A stretch of DNA of 64,000 nt, taken from NCBI GenBank assembly GCA_911728455.2, contig OU452233.1:12148167-12212166 (forward strand), read 5' to 3'. A model generated the notes under the pieces. That model was not told where the DNA came from. It was given only the letters and a program-made list of their open reading frames with translations, and did not search any database. Positions 37,501 through 43,124 of the stretch are shown here, one piece after another. Within the stretch, counting starts at the first letter, position 1, and each line of letters opens with the position of its first letter. This stretch comes from Marthasterias glacialis. Taxonomy: Eukaryota; Echinodermata; Asteroidea; Forcipulatida; Asteriidae. The position numbers and the translations under genes are program-made.

Positions 37501-40500
37501 GCTTCACACTAAGGAACTGAGACCCTGATTCATTAATTCCCTTGATCAGTCAGGATCTCTTGGGGGGATGCCCACTTTACATAAATACTCTACCATCGCT
37601 ATGAACACAGTCATTGCCCTCATATCAGGTATGGGAATGGCTTCTGGGAACCGAGTACAGTGATTAACAATGACTGACACAAATTGGTTGAGTCTATTAC
37701 CGACGATATCCATACCAACCCGTGGTATCTCACCCACCTACAGAGTCTTTATCAGCTTAGCTCGGTCTGATGTGAATTTACGTGCTGACTTCTGACAGTT
37801 TTTACAAGTCTGACACCATCGCTTAATGTCCTTGACGATGTTCTGCCAATGATACAGCCTTAGGATTTTTGCTTCAGTTTGTGCTACTCCCAGATGACCG
37901 GAGAGCGGCACTTCATGAGCACATGAGTTTCAACATGTTGTCTCAAAACTTCTTTGGTACAACAATTTTCCTATAATACCTGTTTGTGGAACAGCTTTAG
38001 ACAAGCATCTTTGAGGGACCAATCAAGTTTCTGTTCAACTTCAAGTTTATCAACGTTCAGTTATAACAGTTCATGTTGTTGCATTACTTCACTTACATCT
38101 TTTCCTGACGTTATCTGATTTTCTTGTGAGGCAATCCACTCTGGTGCATTAGGATTCTACTAATTATGAGGTAACTGTTACTGGTTTCAGATCAATTACT
38201 TTGTCGCTAGTTATTATGTTGGCTTAGGCTGAAGTGAAGCTTGCTCCTTTTCAACGTGTTTATCTATGGCTCTTTGGGAGCGAGCTTGGGTGATGACAGA
38301 TGCACATAAATGTTCTAAGTTATTGTCAAATAGAACATCACAAGGACAGTCCATGACAAGCAGTTTAGATTCTGTTTGCCTCCCATAGAGCTATATTTTT
38401 ACCCTTGCTACAGGAATTTCACAAGTGTCTCTGTACAGTACTTCTGGCTTGTGTGGGTACATTGATGTGAGTACATCAATAAAGTTTATTCCATTGTTTG
38501 GGCATGATCTGGCTAAGTGTTGATCACTTCCACACCTGTAACATTGCTTTTGCAGTGGTGGGGGTACTGGAGTACAAGGATAGAGTAAAAGTCATTCTAA
38601 TGGGAGTAAAACTTGTGGCAGTTGTTGTTTGTTTCACAAGGTTGTTATTAGTTTTGCTTTCAACACGGAGGCAGTTGTGAGCTCGACTGTACCTGTCAGC
38701 TGCTTTGGCCATACCCTTTAATTTTTGAAACTCTCTCGCTTTCACCCACACTGCGAGTTTCATTGATGAGATCCACCAATTCTTCACAGGTGCGAAGCAC
38801 TCATTCTGGGTAGGATTCCGTATCCTCCTTACATGAAGCCCAAAACTTCCTGCATTACGCTTCGGGCATTAGATTGTATCTGTCAAGAACAGCAGTTCAA
38901 GGTAAATATCAATCTTTCCCATCTTTAAGTGACTGCATCAGTCTTTTCTTTTTATTCTCATGTTTGAACTTTTCACCTCCAACTTTTCATTCTGAAGTTA
39001 TAACTGTTTCTCCTCAGTTTCTTTTCTTCTATTTTTGCGTTTTCATCTTGATCTATGGACTTTTGTTCCTTCATAAATTCAATGTACAAAGCAATGTTAC
39101 AAGCGTGGAAGTCATCAAACTTTATAAATTATTTTAGGGAAGGATATAGATACTGTGGGCTCTTTCCCCCATCTTCACTTTCATCAAAACTTGGTCCAGT
39201 TTTCAGTCCTGGTTTCTTACTGAGAACTTCTTGTGGAAAGCGTGTGTTTTGCTTTGGCTAGAAGGTGTAGTGAGCTCTATGCCCTCTCAGTCGAACCAGT
39301 GCACATCAGATGGGAACCTTACGGCGTCAGCCTAGTTCCTCATCAGAGATTCTTCAAGATCAATCTCTGCCCTTCCTACCCTCACCAATTTTACCTCGGA
39401 TCTGAGGACAAACTATGGTGTCATGTAACAAGCTCGAACCAAACCTTTAAGGGGAAGCACAATCAAAATTGTTGTCTCAACAAAGACGACACTTAGGGCA
39501 GTATCTCTAGAATCCATCTCTCGATGGATAGTTATGGCTATCCAGTTTTCAATCTCAGGCTGGCCGAGGTCATTGACCAATACTGTCAATGTCCATGACA
39601 TTAGGGCCATGACTACCTCATGGGCCTACTTCAAAGGTTTCCTGAAGCATGTTCTTGACAGGCTCGCCCTTAAGCCCACCCCCTTTTTTCATTGATCGTC
39701 TATGCTACATGTAATGTTGGTTTAACAAGGGAGTCCCTGAAGTGGACTCCCCTAAATATAAGGTGATTTGGGAGTCCGCGAAGGGACAATATTTGTTAGG
39801 CGATTATATCGGCGAGGGCGGGTGATGTAGGGCACCCACTGTGAGATATCAGAATCTAGCGTCGAAGCCTAGGGCTTAGAGAAATATGCTAATGTAGGTT
39901 TAACAGGTAAATCACCTTTGATTTGGGGAAATTTTATTTGTAAGACAGCCACCTTTGTTGTCCTCGTGTGGGTGAATCGAAGCGTTAGATGGCGTTTGTA
40001 TGGTCTGCACATGTTGCGCAGTTGATTGATCGGGCGACCTTTGCTTCGGTGGTCCGAAATGACAAAACGGAGTCGCAAGACGACCTCTGTTTCTGTTTCC
40101 AGACAGGGGAAACAATTGCGTGTAAACAGGACATCCGGCACCAACTGGTTAAAGGCATATTCTTAGACAGACTAGGCACCCACTCAAAAGCTTGTTCTTG
40201 GGACCTTGGCAGTGTTCTTCTTAGGCTGGTAAAGTTCGCTTTTGAATCAGCTGGGTTCTCGTCTCTTCTTTTTCTGACATTCAAAACAGCTTTTCTGCCT
40301 AGCTACCTCCACGTAGCAGTGAACACCATGTCCTAAAATGTAACACTCTGGGCATGCCCTGTCCACAGAACCACTTCTGCTTAGAACCTTTGGGTGTTTT
40401 GCTAATTCCTCAAATTGGCTTCCTGACCAAGAACCAATCTTTAAATAATTGTTCACCTGCAGACATTTGTGTATCTGGTCTAACATTATATTTCAGGAGG

Positions 40501-41887
40501 ATAAATTTTTGTGTCCTGTTCGCATATATAAATATTACATTGATCGTACAAAGGTGTTGCACGATGACACAAAACAGTTGTTAATGACAATAGTTTTGTC
40601 CGTACCATGCAGCTTCTATGACAATTATTGCTAAGTGGATTAGTGGCATCGTAAAGCTAGCAACAACAACAGATGGGTTGACTCACTCTACCAGCTTCGT
40701 TGATGGTTGTGTGTGTGTGTGTGTGTGTGCGTGCATGTCTACTTGTGACATTGAAGACTTAATTCAGGATATTTGACAGAAAAAGCACATCCTGGGCTCA
40801 ATTTTGGCCCGGGCGGATAGTATTCGCCCGTGCGAAATACTATTCTGCCCGGGCGAATTACTATTCTGGTCGGATTACTATTCCGCCCGGGCGGATAAGT
40901 AATCCGCCCAGGCAGATAAGTAATCCGCGGATTACTAACCTGCCCGGGCGGAATACTATTCCACCTGGGCGGATAACTATTTCGCCCGGTCGGAATACTA
41001 TTTTGCCCGGGCTGATTATTTTTTCGCCCAGGCGGATTTTTATTCTGCCCGCGCGGATTAGTAATCCGCCTGGGCGAAATACTTATCCACCCGGGCGGAG
41101 CATGTACGTGCATCGAACTGTGCAGACCACGTGGTTCAAGGTATCCCTGCTAGCCCCACAGAACTTTTCCGCCCGGGTGGATTACTATTTCGTCTGGCGG
41201 ATTTGTAATCTGCCCGGGCGAAAAAGTAATCCGCCCGGGCAGATTACTTATCCGCCCGGGTGGATTACTTATAATTATCTGCCCGGGCGGAATAGTTAGT
41301 GGAGCACGATTTTTTTTTCGGTATGTCCAATACACTTCCGTAGGAAGCACTGGGCTGCCTGGTCAAAAAAAAAAGTATGGTTAGGGAACTAGTTCACTAG
41401 GAAGTTCGCTTCAGTTGCCAGAGATGGTCAGTGTCACAACTCGGAGGTCGTTTTTTGGTTGTTACCCAGGTATAGCTAGAGAGAGACAACAATGTCATTG
41501 TACATTATCGTCATCTTGGTGGTTTGATGGATGTGACGCAGAGTGTTAGCAGCTTTGAAAGCGTGGGTGGTTATAAAGCCAATAGTCTGTGGGTGGATTT
41601 GAATGGAGGCGGATCACTACTGCTGTTTGGAGTGATTGCCATGGCCTTTGTCAATTTACCTTTGAGAAAGACTGCTGACCACTTTTTGCAACAGCTAATT
41701 TTTTTTCTTCTTTACTTTTTTCTTTCAACTCTTTTGCAGAGAGGAAATAATACATCGTGGTACTGACCTTGTTTGTGGAGCATATCAACTGCTTTATGAA
41801 GCTATTTTGAATCCAGATAATTGCTTTAGTGAGCCAAGAAGCATCCTAGCCAGAACACCAGAACAAGTAAAAGCATTGTTGCTTTAA
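4227..41887 (+). CDS. COG6: Conserved oligomeric Golgi complex subunit 6, C-terminal half (8 exons, partial at 5' side)
   Basis: COG6 belongs to lobe B of the eight-subunit COG complex, which tethers retrograde vesicles on the cytosolic face of the Golgi and so keeps glycosylation enzymes in place. Eight exons join in one frame: 4227-4318, 5482-5596, 16121-16252, 21573-21740, 24986-25093, 33641-33694, 34456-34535 and 41740-41887. All have AG acceptors and GT donors and together give about 300 codons. Family landmarks in order are [87 protein letters not shown] and, at the C-terminus, [11 protein letters not shown] then TAA. This matches the last ~300 residues of the roughly 650-residue animal protein, which is largely alpha-helical. 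I found no earlier exon in 1-4226, so the N-terminal half is outside the window. The identification rests on recalled family sequence, not a search, but agreement across all eight exons makes it firm. Confidence 0.95.
4500..4780. other. Purine-rich tract in intron
   Basis: The + strand is strongly biased to A and G over about 280 bases (runs such as GAAAGGGAGACAAG and GGGAAAAGGGAGAAAAAG). No repeat unit or frame explains it. The rest of the intron to 5481 is plain AT-rich sequence. Confidence 0.4.
5482..5596 (+). CDS. COG6: COG6 exon b
   Basis: The acceptor is TTTTTCCAG and the donor GTATGA. The first base completes the split glycine codon. The product is a leucine- and glutamate-rich helix containing [20 protein letters not shown] and ending SKLMEK, in phase 0. 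Confidence 0.93.
6010..6566 (-). mobile_element. 5'-truncated LINE, 3' end with microsatellite tail
   Basis: The minus-strand frame 6217-6552 encodes the C-terminal tail of a LINE reverse transcriptase, with the typical [14 protein letters not shown] and later [11 protein letters not shown]. The coding end is followed (to lower coordinates) by AT-rich 3' UTR and a short tandem tail, (ATTC)n on the + strand at 6014-6036, as is usual for the 3' end of such LINEs. The 5' side stops at about 6566, next to the Helitron-like element. Confidence 0.7.
6594..8208 (+). mobile_element. Non-autonomous Helitron/Helentron-like element with internal tandem repeats
   Basis: The 5' end AGGTGTTCGG (6594-6603) is part of a hairpin (6594-6623) and is the exact reverse complement of subterminal CCGAACACCT (8166-8175). 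The 3' end has a perfect 7-bp stem with a 4-base loop (8179-8196), eight spacer bases, then CTAG (8205-8208) followed by T. A hairpin followed by CTRR is the Helitron 3' signature. A 5' short repeat matching a subterminal 3' site is known for Helentron-type elements. The interior holds CCGGTTCAAACCGG-type palindromes and a 129-bp tandem array, and there is no open frame. The 19742-21148 copy shares body and ends. The exact 5' border is not certain. Confidence 0.6.
7360..8020 (+). repeat. 129-bp tandem repeat, five units
   Basis: The conserved block CCGGTCAAACCGGAAGTA recurs at 7455, 7584, 7713, 7842 (mutated start) and 7971, a spacing of exactly 129 bases each time. The shared body includes AGGAACATGATTCTTTCACC and CAAGGTTAGGGA. 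It is the central array of the Helitron-like element. Confidence 0.9.
8348..9756. mobile_element. hAT-like non-autonomous DNA element (tentative)
   Basis: The left end CAGTGGTGTGTAGTACTAC and the reverse complement of the right end, CAGTGTTGTAGTCC, resemble the CAGTGTTGTAGT termini of some hAT elements. Both sides carry TACTC/GTACT-rich sequence (8370-8430 and 9540-9720) and share TACTCAACTGAAAAATA. A SINE lies inside. I could not find an 8-bp target duplication. Confidence 0.4.
8815..9035 (+). mobile_element. tRNA-derived SINE-like insertion
   Basis: GCTGGATAGCTCAGTTGGGTA (A-box-like) and GGTTCAAATTC (B-box-like) lie about 37 bases apart near 8824-8877, as in a tRNA-derived SINE head. A body and a tail with TTTATATAGCGCC and GAGGTGCTTTACAT follow. 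The tRNA part cannot fold into a full cloverleaf, so it is not a tRNA gene. Confidence 0.5.
9757..11754. other. Intron sequence, nothing recognised
   Basis: AT-rich with short frames in all phases. I see no splice-framed COG6 homology, no tandem array and no clear transposon terminus. Confidence 0.5.
11755..11965 (+). mobile_element. Diverged relic of the Helitron-like family
   Basis: GACCTCATCAGGTGTCAA then TTACATCAAATCAAACAATA matches the internal start of the 6594-8208 element (GACGTCATCGGGTGTCGAAT then TACATTAAATCAAAG) at the same spacing. The termini are lost. Confidence 0.4.
12108..12889. mobile_element. DNA element with ~20-bp terminal inverted repeats
   Basis: The left end CAATAGACTTTTTGCGCGAC matches the reverse complement of the right end, CAATAGACTGATTGCGTGAC, at 17 of 20 bases. 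It is 782 bases long. Two minus-strand frames (12207-12395 and 12403-12585), one with [18 protein letters not shown], may be remains of a coding region, but I do not recognise a transposase. No clear target-site duplication. Confidence 0.5.
13470..13740 (+). mobile_element. Second diverged Helitron-family relic
   Basis: TGACGTCATCATGATTTGAA, then TTACATCAGC, then ATCTCCTGAACTACAAT and CCATGACCCTAATTGACCTT follow the same order as blocks in 6780-6950. No ends are preserved. Confidence 0.35.
13768..14131. mobile_element. TTAA-flanked MITE (364 bp)
   Basis: TTAA at 13764-13767 and 14132-14135 flank inverted ends: AGGTAAAATATATGATTGGT on the left and, reverse-complemented, AGGTAAAATACAGGATTGGT on the right. 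A TTAA duplication points to Kolobok or piggyBac mobilisation. Half of another copy lies at 31799-31999 in the opposite orientation. Confidence 0.7.
14136..16120. other. Intron sequence with one short tandem patch
   Basis: Mostly AT-rich sequence with no gene. At 15178-15300 a loose ~32-base unit around GGGTCTGGTGTACCCAC recurs four or five times. Short frames near 14288-14679 overlap on both strands and show no family resemblance. Confidence 0.5.
16121..16252 (+). CDS. COG6: COG6 exon c
   Basis: The exon has 44 whole codons between TTTTGTACACAG and GTAAAT. It begins [14 protein letters not shown] and contains [12 protein letters not shown], one of the best conserved stretches of COG6. The preceding intron is 10.5 kb and loaded with transposons. 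Confidence 0.95.
16395..17118 (-). mobile_element. LINE reverse transcriptase C-terminal relic
   Basis: The minus strand encodes [19 protein letters not shown] (the catalytic ADD box) at about 17070-17115. It continues through [16 protein letters not shown], then in broken frames blocks resembling STEKDIKVRIALAWRA and [13 protein letters not shown], to [11 protein letters not shown] near 16410. At least two frameshifts separate the parts. It is a LINE RT palm/thumb and C-terminal region; I cannot name the clade with confidence. Confidence 0.7.
17119..17970. other. Intron sequence, probable old repeat
   Basis: 17515-17860 holds GGTCACCTAGAGGTCACATAG and CCAAACTTTGTCAGTATCAT, a wording that looks like an old dispersed repeat. 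I could not define its ends. Confidence 0.3.
17975..19119 (+). mobile_element. L2/CR1-like LINE, 3' part with ATT tail
   Basis: Frames in series encode [18 protein letters not shown], the RT box GVPQGS (about 18080), [34 protein letters not shown], then [10 protein letters not shown] (about 18690). A KTYLF-like C-terminus ends near 19003. The 3' UTR ends ATGGCGCACTAGAAATGTTC followed by (ATT)n at 19092-19119. The order is that of the RT and C-terminal region of L2-group LINEs. The ADD-box part is damaged by deletions and stops. Confidence 0.8.
19168..19348. mobile_element. Palindromic MITE (181 bp)
   Basis: The left half from GCTATTTGGGTAAGTGAAT through GACTTGTAGAGTTAGTGTGT is mirrored on the right by the reverse complement of GCTATTTCGGTTAGTGAATG and GACTTGTTGTGTTAGTGTGT. 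The arms are about 45-50 bases with scattered mismatches. The loop centre is near 19258. Confidence 0.65.
19483..19570 (+). repeat. (CAA)n/(CAG)n microsatellite
   Basis: Uninterrupted CAA and CAG triplets on the + strand. The polyleucine frame read from the other strand is a by-product of the triplets. Confidence 0.95.
20479..20646. mobile_element. Tc1/mariner-type palindromic MITE with TA duplication
   Basis: TA at 20477-20478 and 20647-20648 flanks inverted arms: CACTGCTAAAAATAGTATTC on the left and, reverse-complemented, CAATGCTAAAAATGGTATTC on the right. The arms extend to CTGTGTCACTCCC / GGGAGTGACACAAG near the centre. Nearly the whole 168 bases folds back on itself. Confidence 0.75.
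20741..20875 (+). mobile_element. tRNA-derived SINE
   Basis: The head 20746-20812 looks like a tRNA: acceptor arms ACTCGG/CCGAGT, a D-arm-like GTCTAGTGGTAAGAC (A box) and GGGTTCGAATCCC (B box). It is only about 67 bases with an irregular anticodon loop, and it runs straight into a SINE body (ACTCGGGAAAGTCCTGTGTA). So it is a SINE promoter head, not a tRNA gene. Inserted inside the Helitron-like element. Confidence 0.7.
21149..21572. other. Intron sequence before COG6 exon d
   Basis: AT-rich, no recognised feature. Confidence 0.5.
21573..21740 (+). CDS. COG6: COG6 exon d
   Basis: The exon has 56 whole codons between ACCAACAG and GTAAGG. It encodes [13 protein letters not shown] and [16 protein letters not shown]. 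The polypyrimidine tract before the acceptor is weak (CATGATTTCATACCAACAG), but the coding match is unambiguous. Confidence 0.95.
21867..24255. repeat. 45-bp minisatellite, about 50 units
   Basis: The unit CCAGGCAGAGTCAAAATAGT + GAGGTAGAAGCAATTGACTA + GACCA is 45 bases. Variants lose 9-18 bases (CCAGGTAGAGTAGTGAGG). The flanks (21867-22110 and 23880-24255) are more diverged, the core 22180-23760 is homogeneous. Because 45 is a multiple of three, frames stay open for up to 231 codons on the minus strand, with a 15-residue period ([15 protein letters not shown]). The array lies in a COG6 intron, and nothing suggests the frames are used. Confidence 0.95.
24679..24832. mobile_element. Foldback palindrome with 53-bp perfect arms
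   Basis: The left arm AATATTGACTGCTTTGAGTG...TGATCCCC (24679-24731) is the exact reverse complement of 24780-24832. The centre holds a second stem, TATCTTCCC/GGGAAGATA, around TCGGCTCCGCTTC. Probably a foldback MITE. It sits between the minisatellite and a stray minisatellite unit at 24838-24880. Confidence 0.85.
24986..25093 (+). CDS. COG6: COG6 exon e
   Basis: The exon has 36 whole codons between CCTTACCTGATAG and GTATGT. It encodes [18 protein letters not shown] and ends IIQQHKPQE. It lies only about 150 bases after the 24679-24832 palindrome and the last stray minisatellite unit. Confidence 0.93.
25094..26348. other. Intron sequence with short repeats
   Basis: (ATTC)n lies at 25376-25396. 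CCTATAAGGCGCTTGGTGTA near 25410 and GATAAGACGCAGTG near 26210 resemble the ends of an old DNA element (both contain ATAAG-CGC). The borders could not be fixed. Nothing else recognised. Confidence 0.4.
26349..27058 (-). mobile_element. Rex1/CR1-like LINE RT C-terminal relic
   Basis: The minus strand carries, in broken frames, a damaged ADD box (near 27040), [31 protein letters not shown], then [20 protein letters not shown] and [14 protein letters not shown]. That is the C-terminal region of Rex1-group LINEs. It ends right where the tail of the RTE-like element begins (27063), so the RTE-like element probably inserted into it. Confidence 0.65.
27063..30340 (-). mobile_element. RTE-like LINE (endonuclease + RT), degenerate, with (TAGAA)n tail
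   Basis: On the minus strand, from high to low coordinates: [11 protein letters not shown] (endonuclease start, ~30150), a foreign insertion (29649-30067), [15 protein letters not shown] and [12 protein letters not shown] (29335-29640), linker blocks (28060-29152), [17 protein letters not shown] (RT active site, ~27850), [13 protein letters not shown] (~27690), [11 protein letters not shown] (~27480), and FGHVRRM then GRPAKR (~27210). The 3' end is a tandem tail, (ATTCT)n on the + strand at 27063-27082. This is the layout of RTE/BovB-like single-ORF LINEs. Several frameshifts and stops make it inactive. Confidence 0.8.
29649..30067. mobile_element. TIR-bearing insertion inside the RTE-like endonuclease region
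   Basis: It interrupts the endonuclease between its WNVRTLYQ start and EKFDWVILG. The ends TGTGTCTGCCACAAGATGATT and, reverse-complemented, TGTGTAACCACAAGATGATT agree over 13 contiguous bases plus the outer TGTGT. No transposase frame. The surrounding 30068-30110 is also foreign to the LINE, so the full insertion may be slightly larger. Confidence 0.5.
30341..32175. other. Intron sequence with half of a TTAA-type MITE
   Basis: 31799-31999 is the reverse-orientation half copy of the 13768-14131 MITE: it ends CCAATCCTATATTTTACCT followed by TTAA (32000-32003). It begins at an 11-bp perfect palindrome GATTTCGGTTG-TAA-CAACCGAAATC. The rest (30341-31798) shows no gene; 31420-31800 is open in two + frames without any family resemblance. 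Confidence 0.5.
32176..32802 (-). mobile_element. Penelope-like element, 3' end
   Basis: The minus strand encodes [20 protein letters not shown] (about 32740-32800) then [16 protein letters not shown], the C-terminal part of the GIY-YIG endonuclease region of Penelope-like retroelements. A 3' UTR follows with a hammerhead-like motif (32411-32450). The 5' side is cut off at about 32800, where a SINE begins. In-frame stops show it is dead. Confidence 0.65.
32411..32450 (-). ncRNA. Degenerate hammerhead-ribozyme-like motif
   Basis: The minus strand reads CTGCCGA, then TGACAAGAGCAAGCTAGTC, then GAAA. This is the hammerhead layout CUGANGA - stem II - GAAA, with stem II closing imperfectly over a GAGCAAG loop. 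The core A is replaced by C, so activity is unlikely. Penelope-like elements are known to carry minimal hammerheads. Confidence 0.4.
32798..33140 (+). mobile_element. tRNA-derived SINE
   Basis: The head has a TATGTATCGGACTCAAATTC segment and the B-box-like GGGTTCATTCC. The body follows with CTTTAGCAATACACTTAACC and GGGTTGTATGCACC. The 3' end is TTGTAAAGCGCCTTGATCTA and TATGTGCGCTTAACACGAAC. It abuts the broken Penelope-like element. Confidence 0.6.
33141..33640. other. Intron sequence before COG6 exon f
   Basis: AT-rich. Nothing recognised beyond the splice acceptor tract. Confidence 0.5.
33641..33694 (+). CDS. COG6: COG6 exon f (54-base microexon)
   Basis: A short exon of 18 codons, [18 protein letters not shown], lies between TTCCTTTTCAG and GTAAGA. 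It corresponds to the linker after QQHKPE in animal COG6, and the frame is kept on both sides. Confidence 0.88.
33695..34455. other. Intron between COG6 exons f and g
   Basis: AT-rich with long T runs near 34170 and 34402-34448. No repeat or frame recognised. Confidence 0.5.
34456..34535 (+). CDS. COG6: COG6 exon g
   Basis: The acceptor is TTTTTTTACATATAG and the donor GTAATT. The exon encodes [20 protein letters not shown] then LNSSHL and leaves two bases (AG) of a split arginine codon. It matches the family block around FDRYLSAPDNLLIPQ. Confidence 0.9.
34850..36060 (-). mobile_element. CR1/L2-like LINE, middle part
   Basis: On the minus strand, from high to low coordinates: an endonuclease-RT linker with [21 protein letters not shown] and [18 protein letters not shown] (about 35700-35900), then [15 protein letters not shown] (about 35560), then a damaged RT region ending [11 protein letters not shown] (about 34875). 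Order and wording fit the same CR1/L2 group as the element at 1-628. Stops and frameshifts throughout. Confidence 0.7.
36060..38900 (-). mobile_element. Gmr1-like Ty3/Gypsy retrotransposon body, degenerate
   Basis: On the minus strand, from high to low coordinates: a CCHC zinc knuckle (about 38500-38545), a protease-region remnant (38280-38480), the integrase HHCC finger with GHLG and CQTCKNC (about 37800-37930), the integrase core with GMDIVG (37690) and [15 protein letters not shown] (37460), the integrase C-terminus with [14 protein letters not shown] (about 37010), and only then the reverse transcriptase, with [12 protein letters not shown] (36650) and [11 protein letters not shown] (36410), and the RNase H start. 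Integrase before RT is the order of Gmr1-type elements, not of ordinary Ty3/Gypsy. The RT catalytic box has lost its second aspartate (LVDV). No LTRs were found. Confidence 0.7.
38901..39620 (-). mobile_element. Possible Gag region of the same element
   Basis: Broken minus frames rich in K, E and R (38950-39150) look like a Gag coiled region. Frame 39413-39610 is hydrophobic and unassigned. Placed here because it lies directly upstream of the zinc knuckle. Confidence 0.3.
39860..40486 (-). pseudogene. Unrecognised cysteine-containing coding relic
   Basis: Overlapping minus frames 40247-40486, 39985-40284 and 39869-40144. The first contains [20 protein letters not shown] and [14 protein letters not shown], a pair of CxxC motifs with a basic tail that could bind zinc. 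The next reads [20 protein letters not shown]. Together they look like one frameshifted coding sequence, perhaps from a transposable element. I do not recognise it. Confidence 0.35.
40712..40738 (+). repeat. (GT)n microsatellite
   Basis: A simple GT run in the last COG6 intron. Confidence 0.9.
40800..41295. repeat. GC-rich palindromic minisatellite (CCGCCCGGGCGG units)
   Basis: A ~20-21-base unit, typically CCGCCCGGGCGGATTACTAT, recurs about 20 times. It is broken at 41100-41165 by unrelated sequence. Each unit centres on the self-complementary CCGCCCGGGCGG, so single strands can form hairpins. Open frames through it (for example 40739-41113 minus, with repeated PPGR) are by-products. It lies about 450 bases before the last COG6 exon. 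Confidence 0.9.
41740..41887 (+). CDS. COG6: COG6 terminal coding exon
   Basis: The acceptor TCTTTTGCAG precedes 41740. The first base completes the split AGA codon, then [29 protein letters not shown] and [11 protein letters not shown] lead to TAA at 41885-41887. The ending corresponds to the usual RSPQQVQTLLS-type terminus. I see no convincing AATAAA between the stop and the LINE relic that starts near 42010, so the polyadenylation site is unresolved. Confidence 0.94.
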
Positions 41888-42009
41888 ATTTTGTTCTCAG
41901 AGCTTTGTTGCCCCATTGTAATTGTTTTGAATGAAGTGCTACCATTTTTATTTGGCATAATTAGGCAAAGTTTACTCTGGAGATTATTGCAAAGTAATTA
42001 GATAATCAT

Positions 42010-42862
42010 AATGTTCATATAAAGTTTTACGCTGATGACACTCAACTGTATATAGCGTTTAAACAGTCTGATGTAGGAGATGTTATTTCTCAAATGATTG
42101 GGTGTTCAAGCAATTAAAGAATTGTCACAAATAAACGGTCTTAAGCTCCAATAGCAACAAGACTGATTTTCTCCACATATCTTCACGTTTTCGTTCGACA
42201 GATCAAATATCATTCATTGACTTGGATGGCACACAGCTTAATTCTGTAAGGAAGTGTAGAAATTTGGGTGCAATATTTGATGACAATTTCACTATGGACA
42301 ATTTTTTATTTCACAGAAATGCAGATCTGCATCTTTTGCACTTCCAAAAATTGGAAAAATTCGCAATCTGATAGATAAACACACTACTGAACGCTTAATT
42401 AATTGTGATGTGTCACCTTGATTTTTGTAATAGCCTCCTTGCTGGGATTCCGGCTCGTCAAGTGCAAAGGATGCAGGTTGTGCAGAACTCTGCAGCTCGT
42501 CTCATTTATTGTATTAGGAAACATGAATCTGTGTCTCTTATTTTAAGAGACTTGCATTGGCTACCCATTCACTCTCGCATTTCATTCAAAAATGTTGTTG
42601 ACATTTTCATGTTTTTATAATTTTGTGCCTCCTTATTTGATAGAGCTGTTAAACATTGTACACACCATCAAGAAATCTTTGTTCGAATAAGAAAAAATTG
42701 TCTATCATTCCACCAGTTTTGACCAAGTCATACAGTGAACGCAGCTTTGCTCACACTGCCTCAACCTTATGGAACAATCTCCCGGATCATTTGAAAAACA
42801 TTGATTCTATTGATAGAATCAAGTTTAAGATTGCTTTAAAGACGCACTTATTTAACATTTAA
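42010..42862 (+). mobile_element. L2/CR1-like LINE, RT C-terminal part
   Basis: In broken + frames: VHIKFYADDTQLY (RT active site, 42013-42051), CRNLGAIFDDNFTMDN, then CHLDFCNSLLAGIPARQVQR, LHWLPIHSRISF, RSFAHTASTLWNNLPDHL and KTHLFNI before TAA at about 42862. This is the standard order for the C-terminal half of L2-group LINEs. It probably begins inside or just after the COG6 3' UTR. Confidence 0.8.
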
Positions 42863-43124
42863 TTCATGCATTTTTGTTTGATACCTAGTACATCTTGTAT
42901 TTGTATTTTGTTGTCTTTTTCCCCATCAGCGCATAGGGACATGTTTATTCACTATGTGTCCTTTTAATTTTTTGTTTAGGTTTACTTTACTTAGTAAAAA
43001 TATGGTCATTTCAGACTGATCCATATGACAACACCCTTGTAATAATTATGCGGTCCGCTGACATAGACTGGTTCCCAGTCCCTACACCATTCTCTTCTGT
43101 TTGTTGGGATCGGGAGGCGGATTT
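42863..43124. other. LINE 3' flank, nothing further
   Basis: TTTTTGTTTGATACC through ACTTAGTAAAAATATGG is likely the 3' UTR of the LINE and its flank. Confidence 0.35.

Noticed and set aside
39700-39900. LTR of the Gypsy-like element (repeated GGAGTCC motifs)
   Set aside because: GGGAGTCC recurs a few times locally, but no second copy was seen on the other side near 36060, so no LTR pair can be claimed.
40739-41350. Frames with repeated PPGR/NPPGQ on both strands
   Set aside because: Translation of the CCGCCCGGGCGG minisatellite; open in both directions, hence not evidence of a protein.
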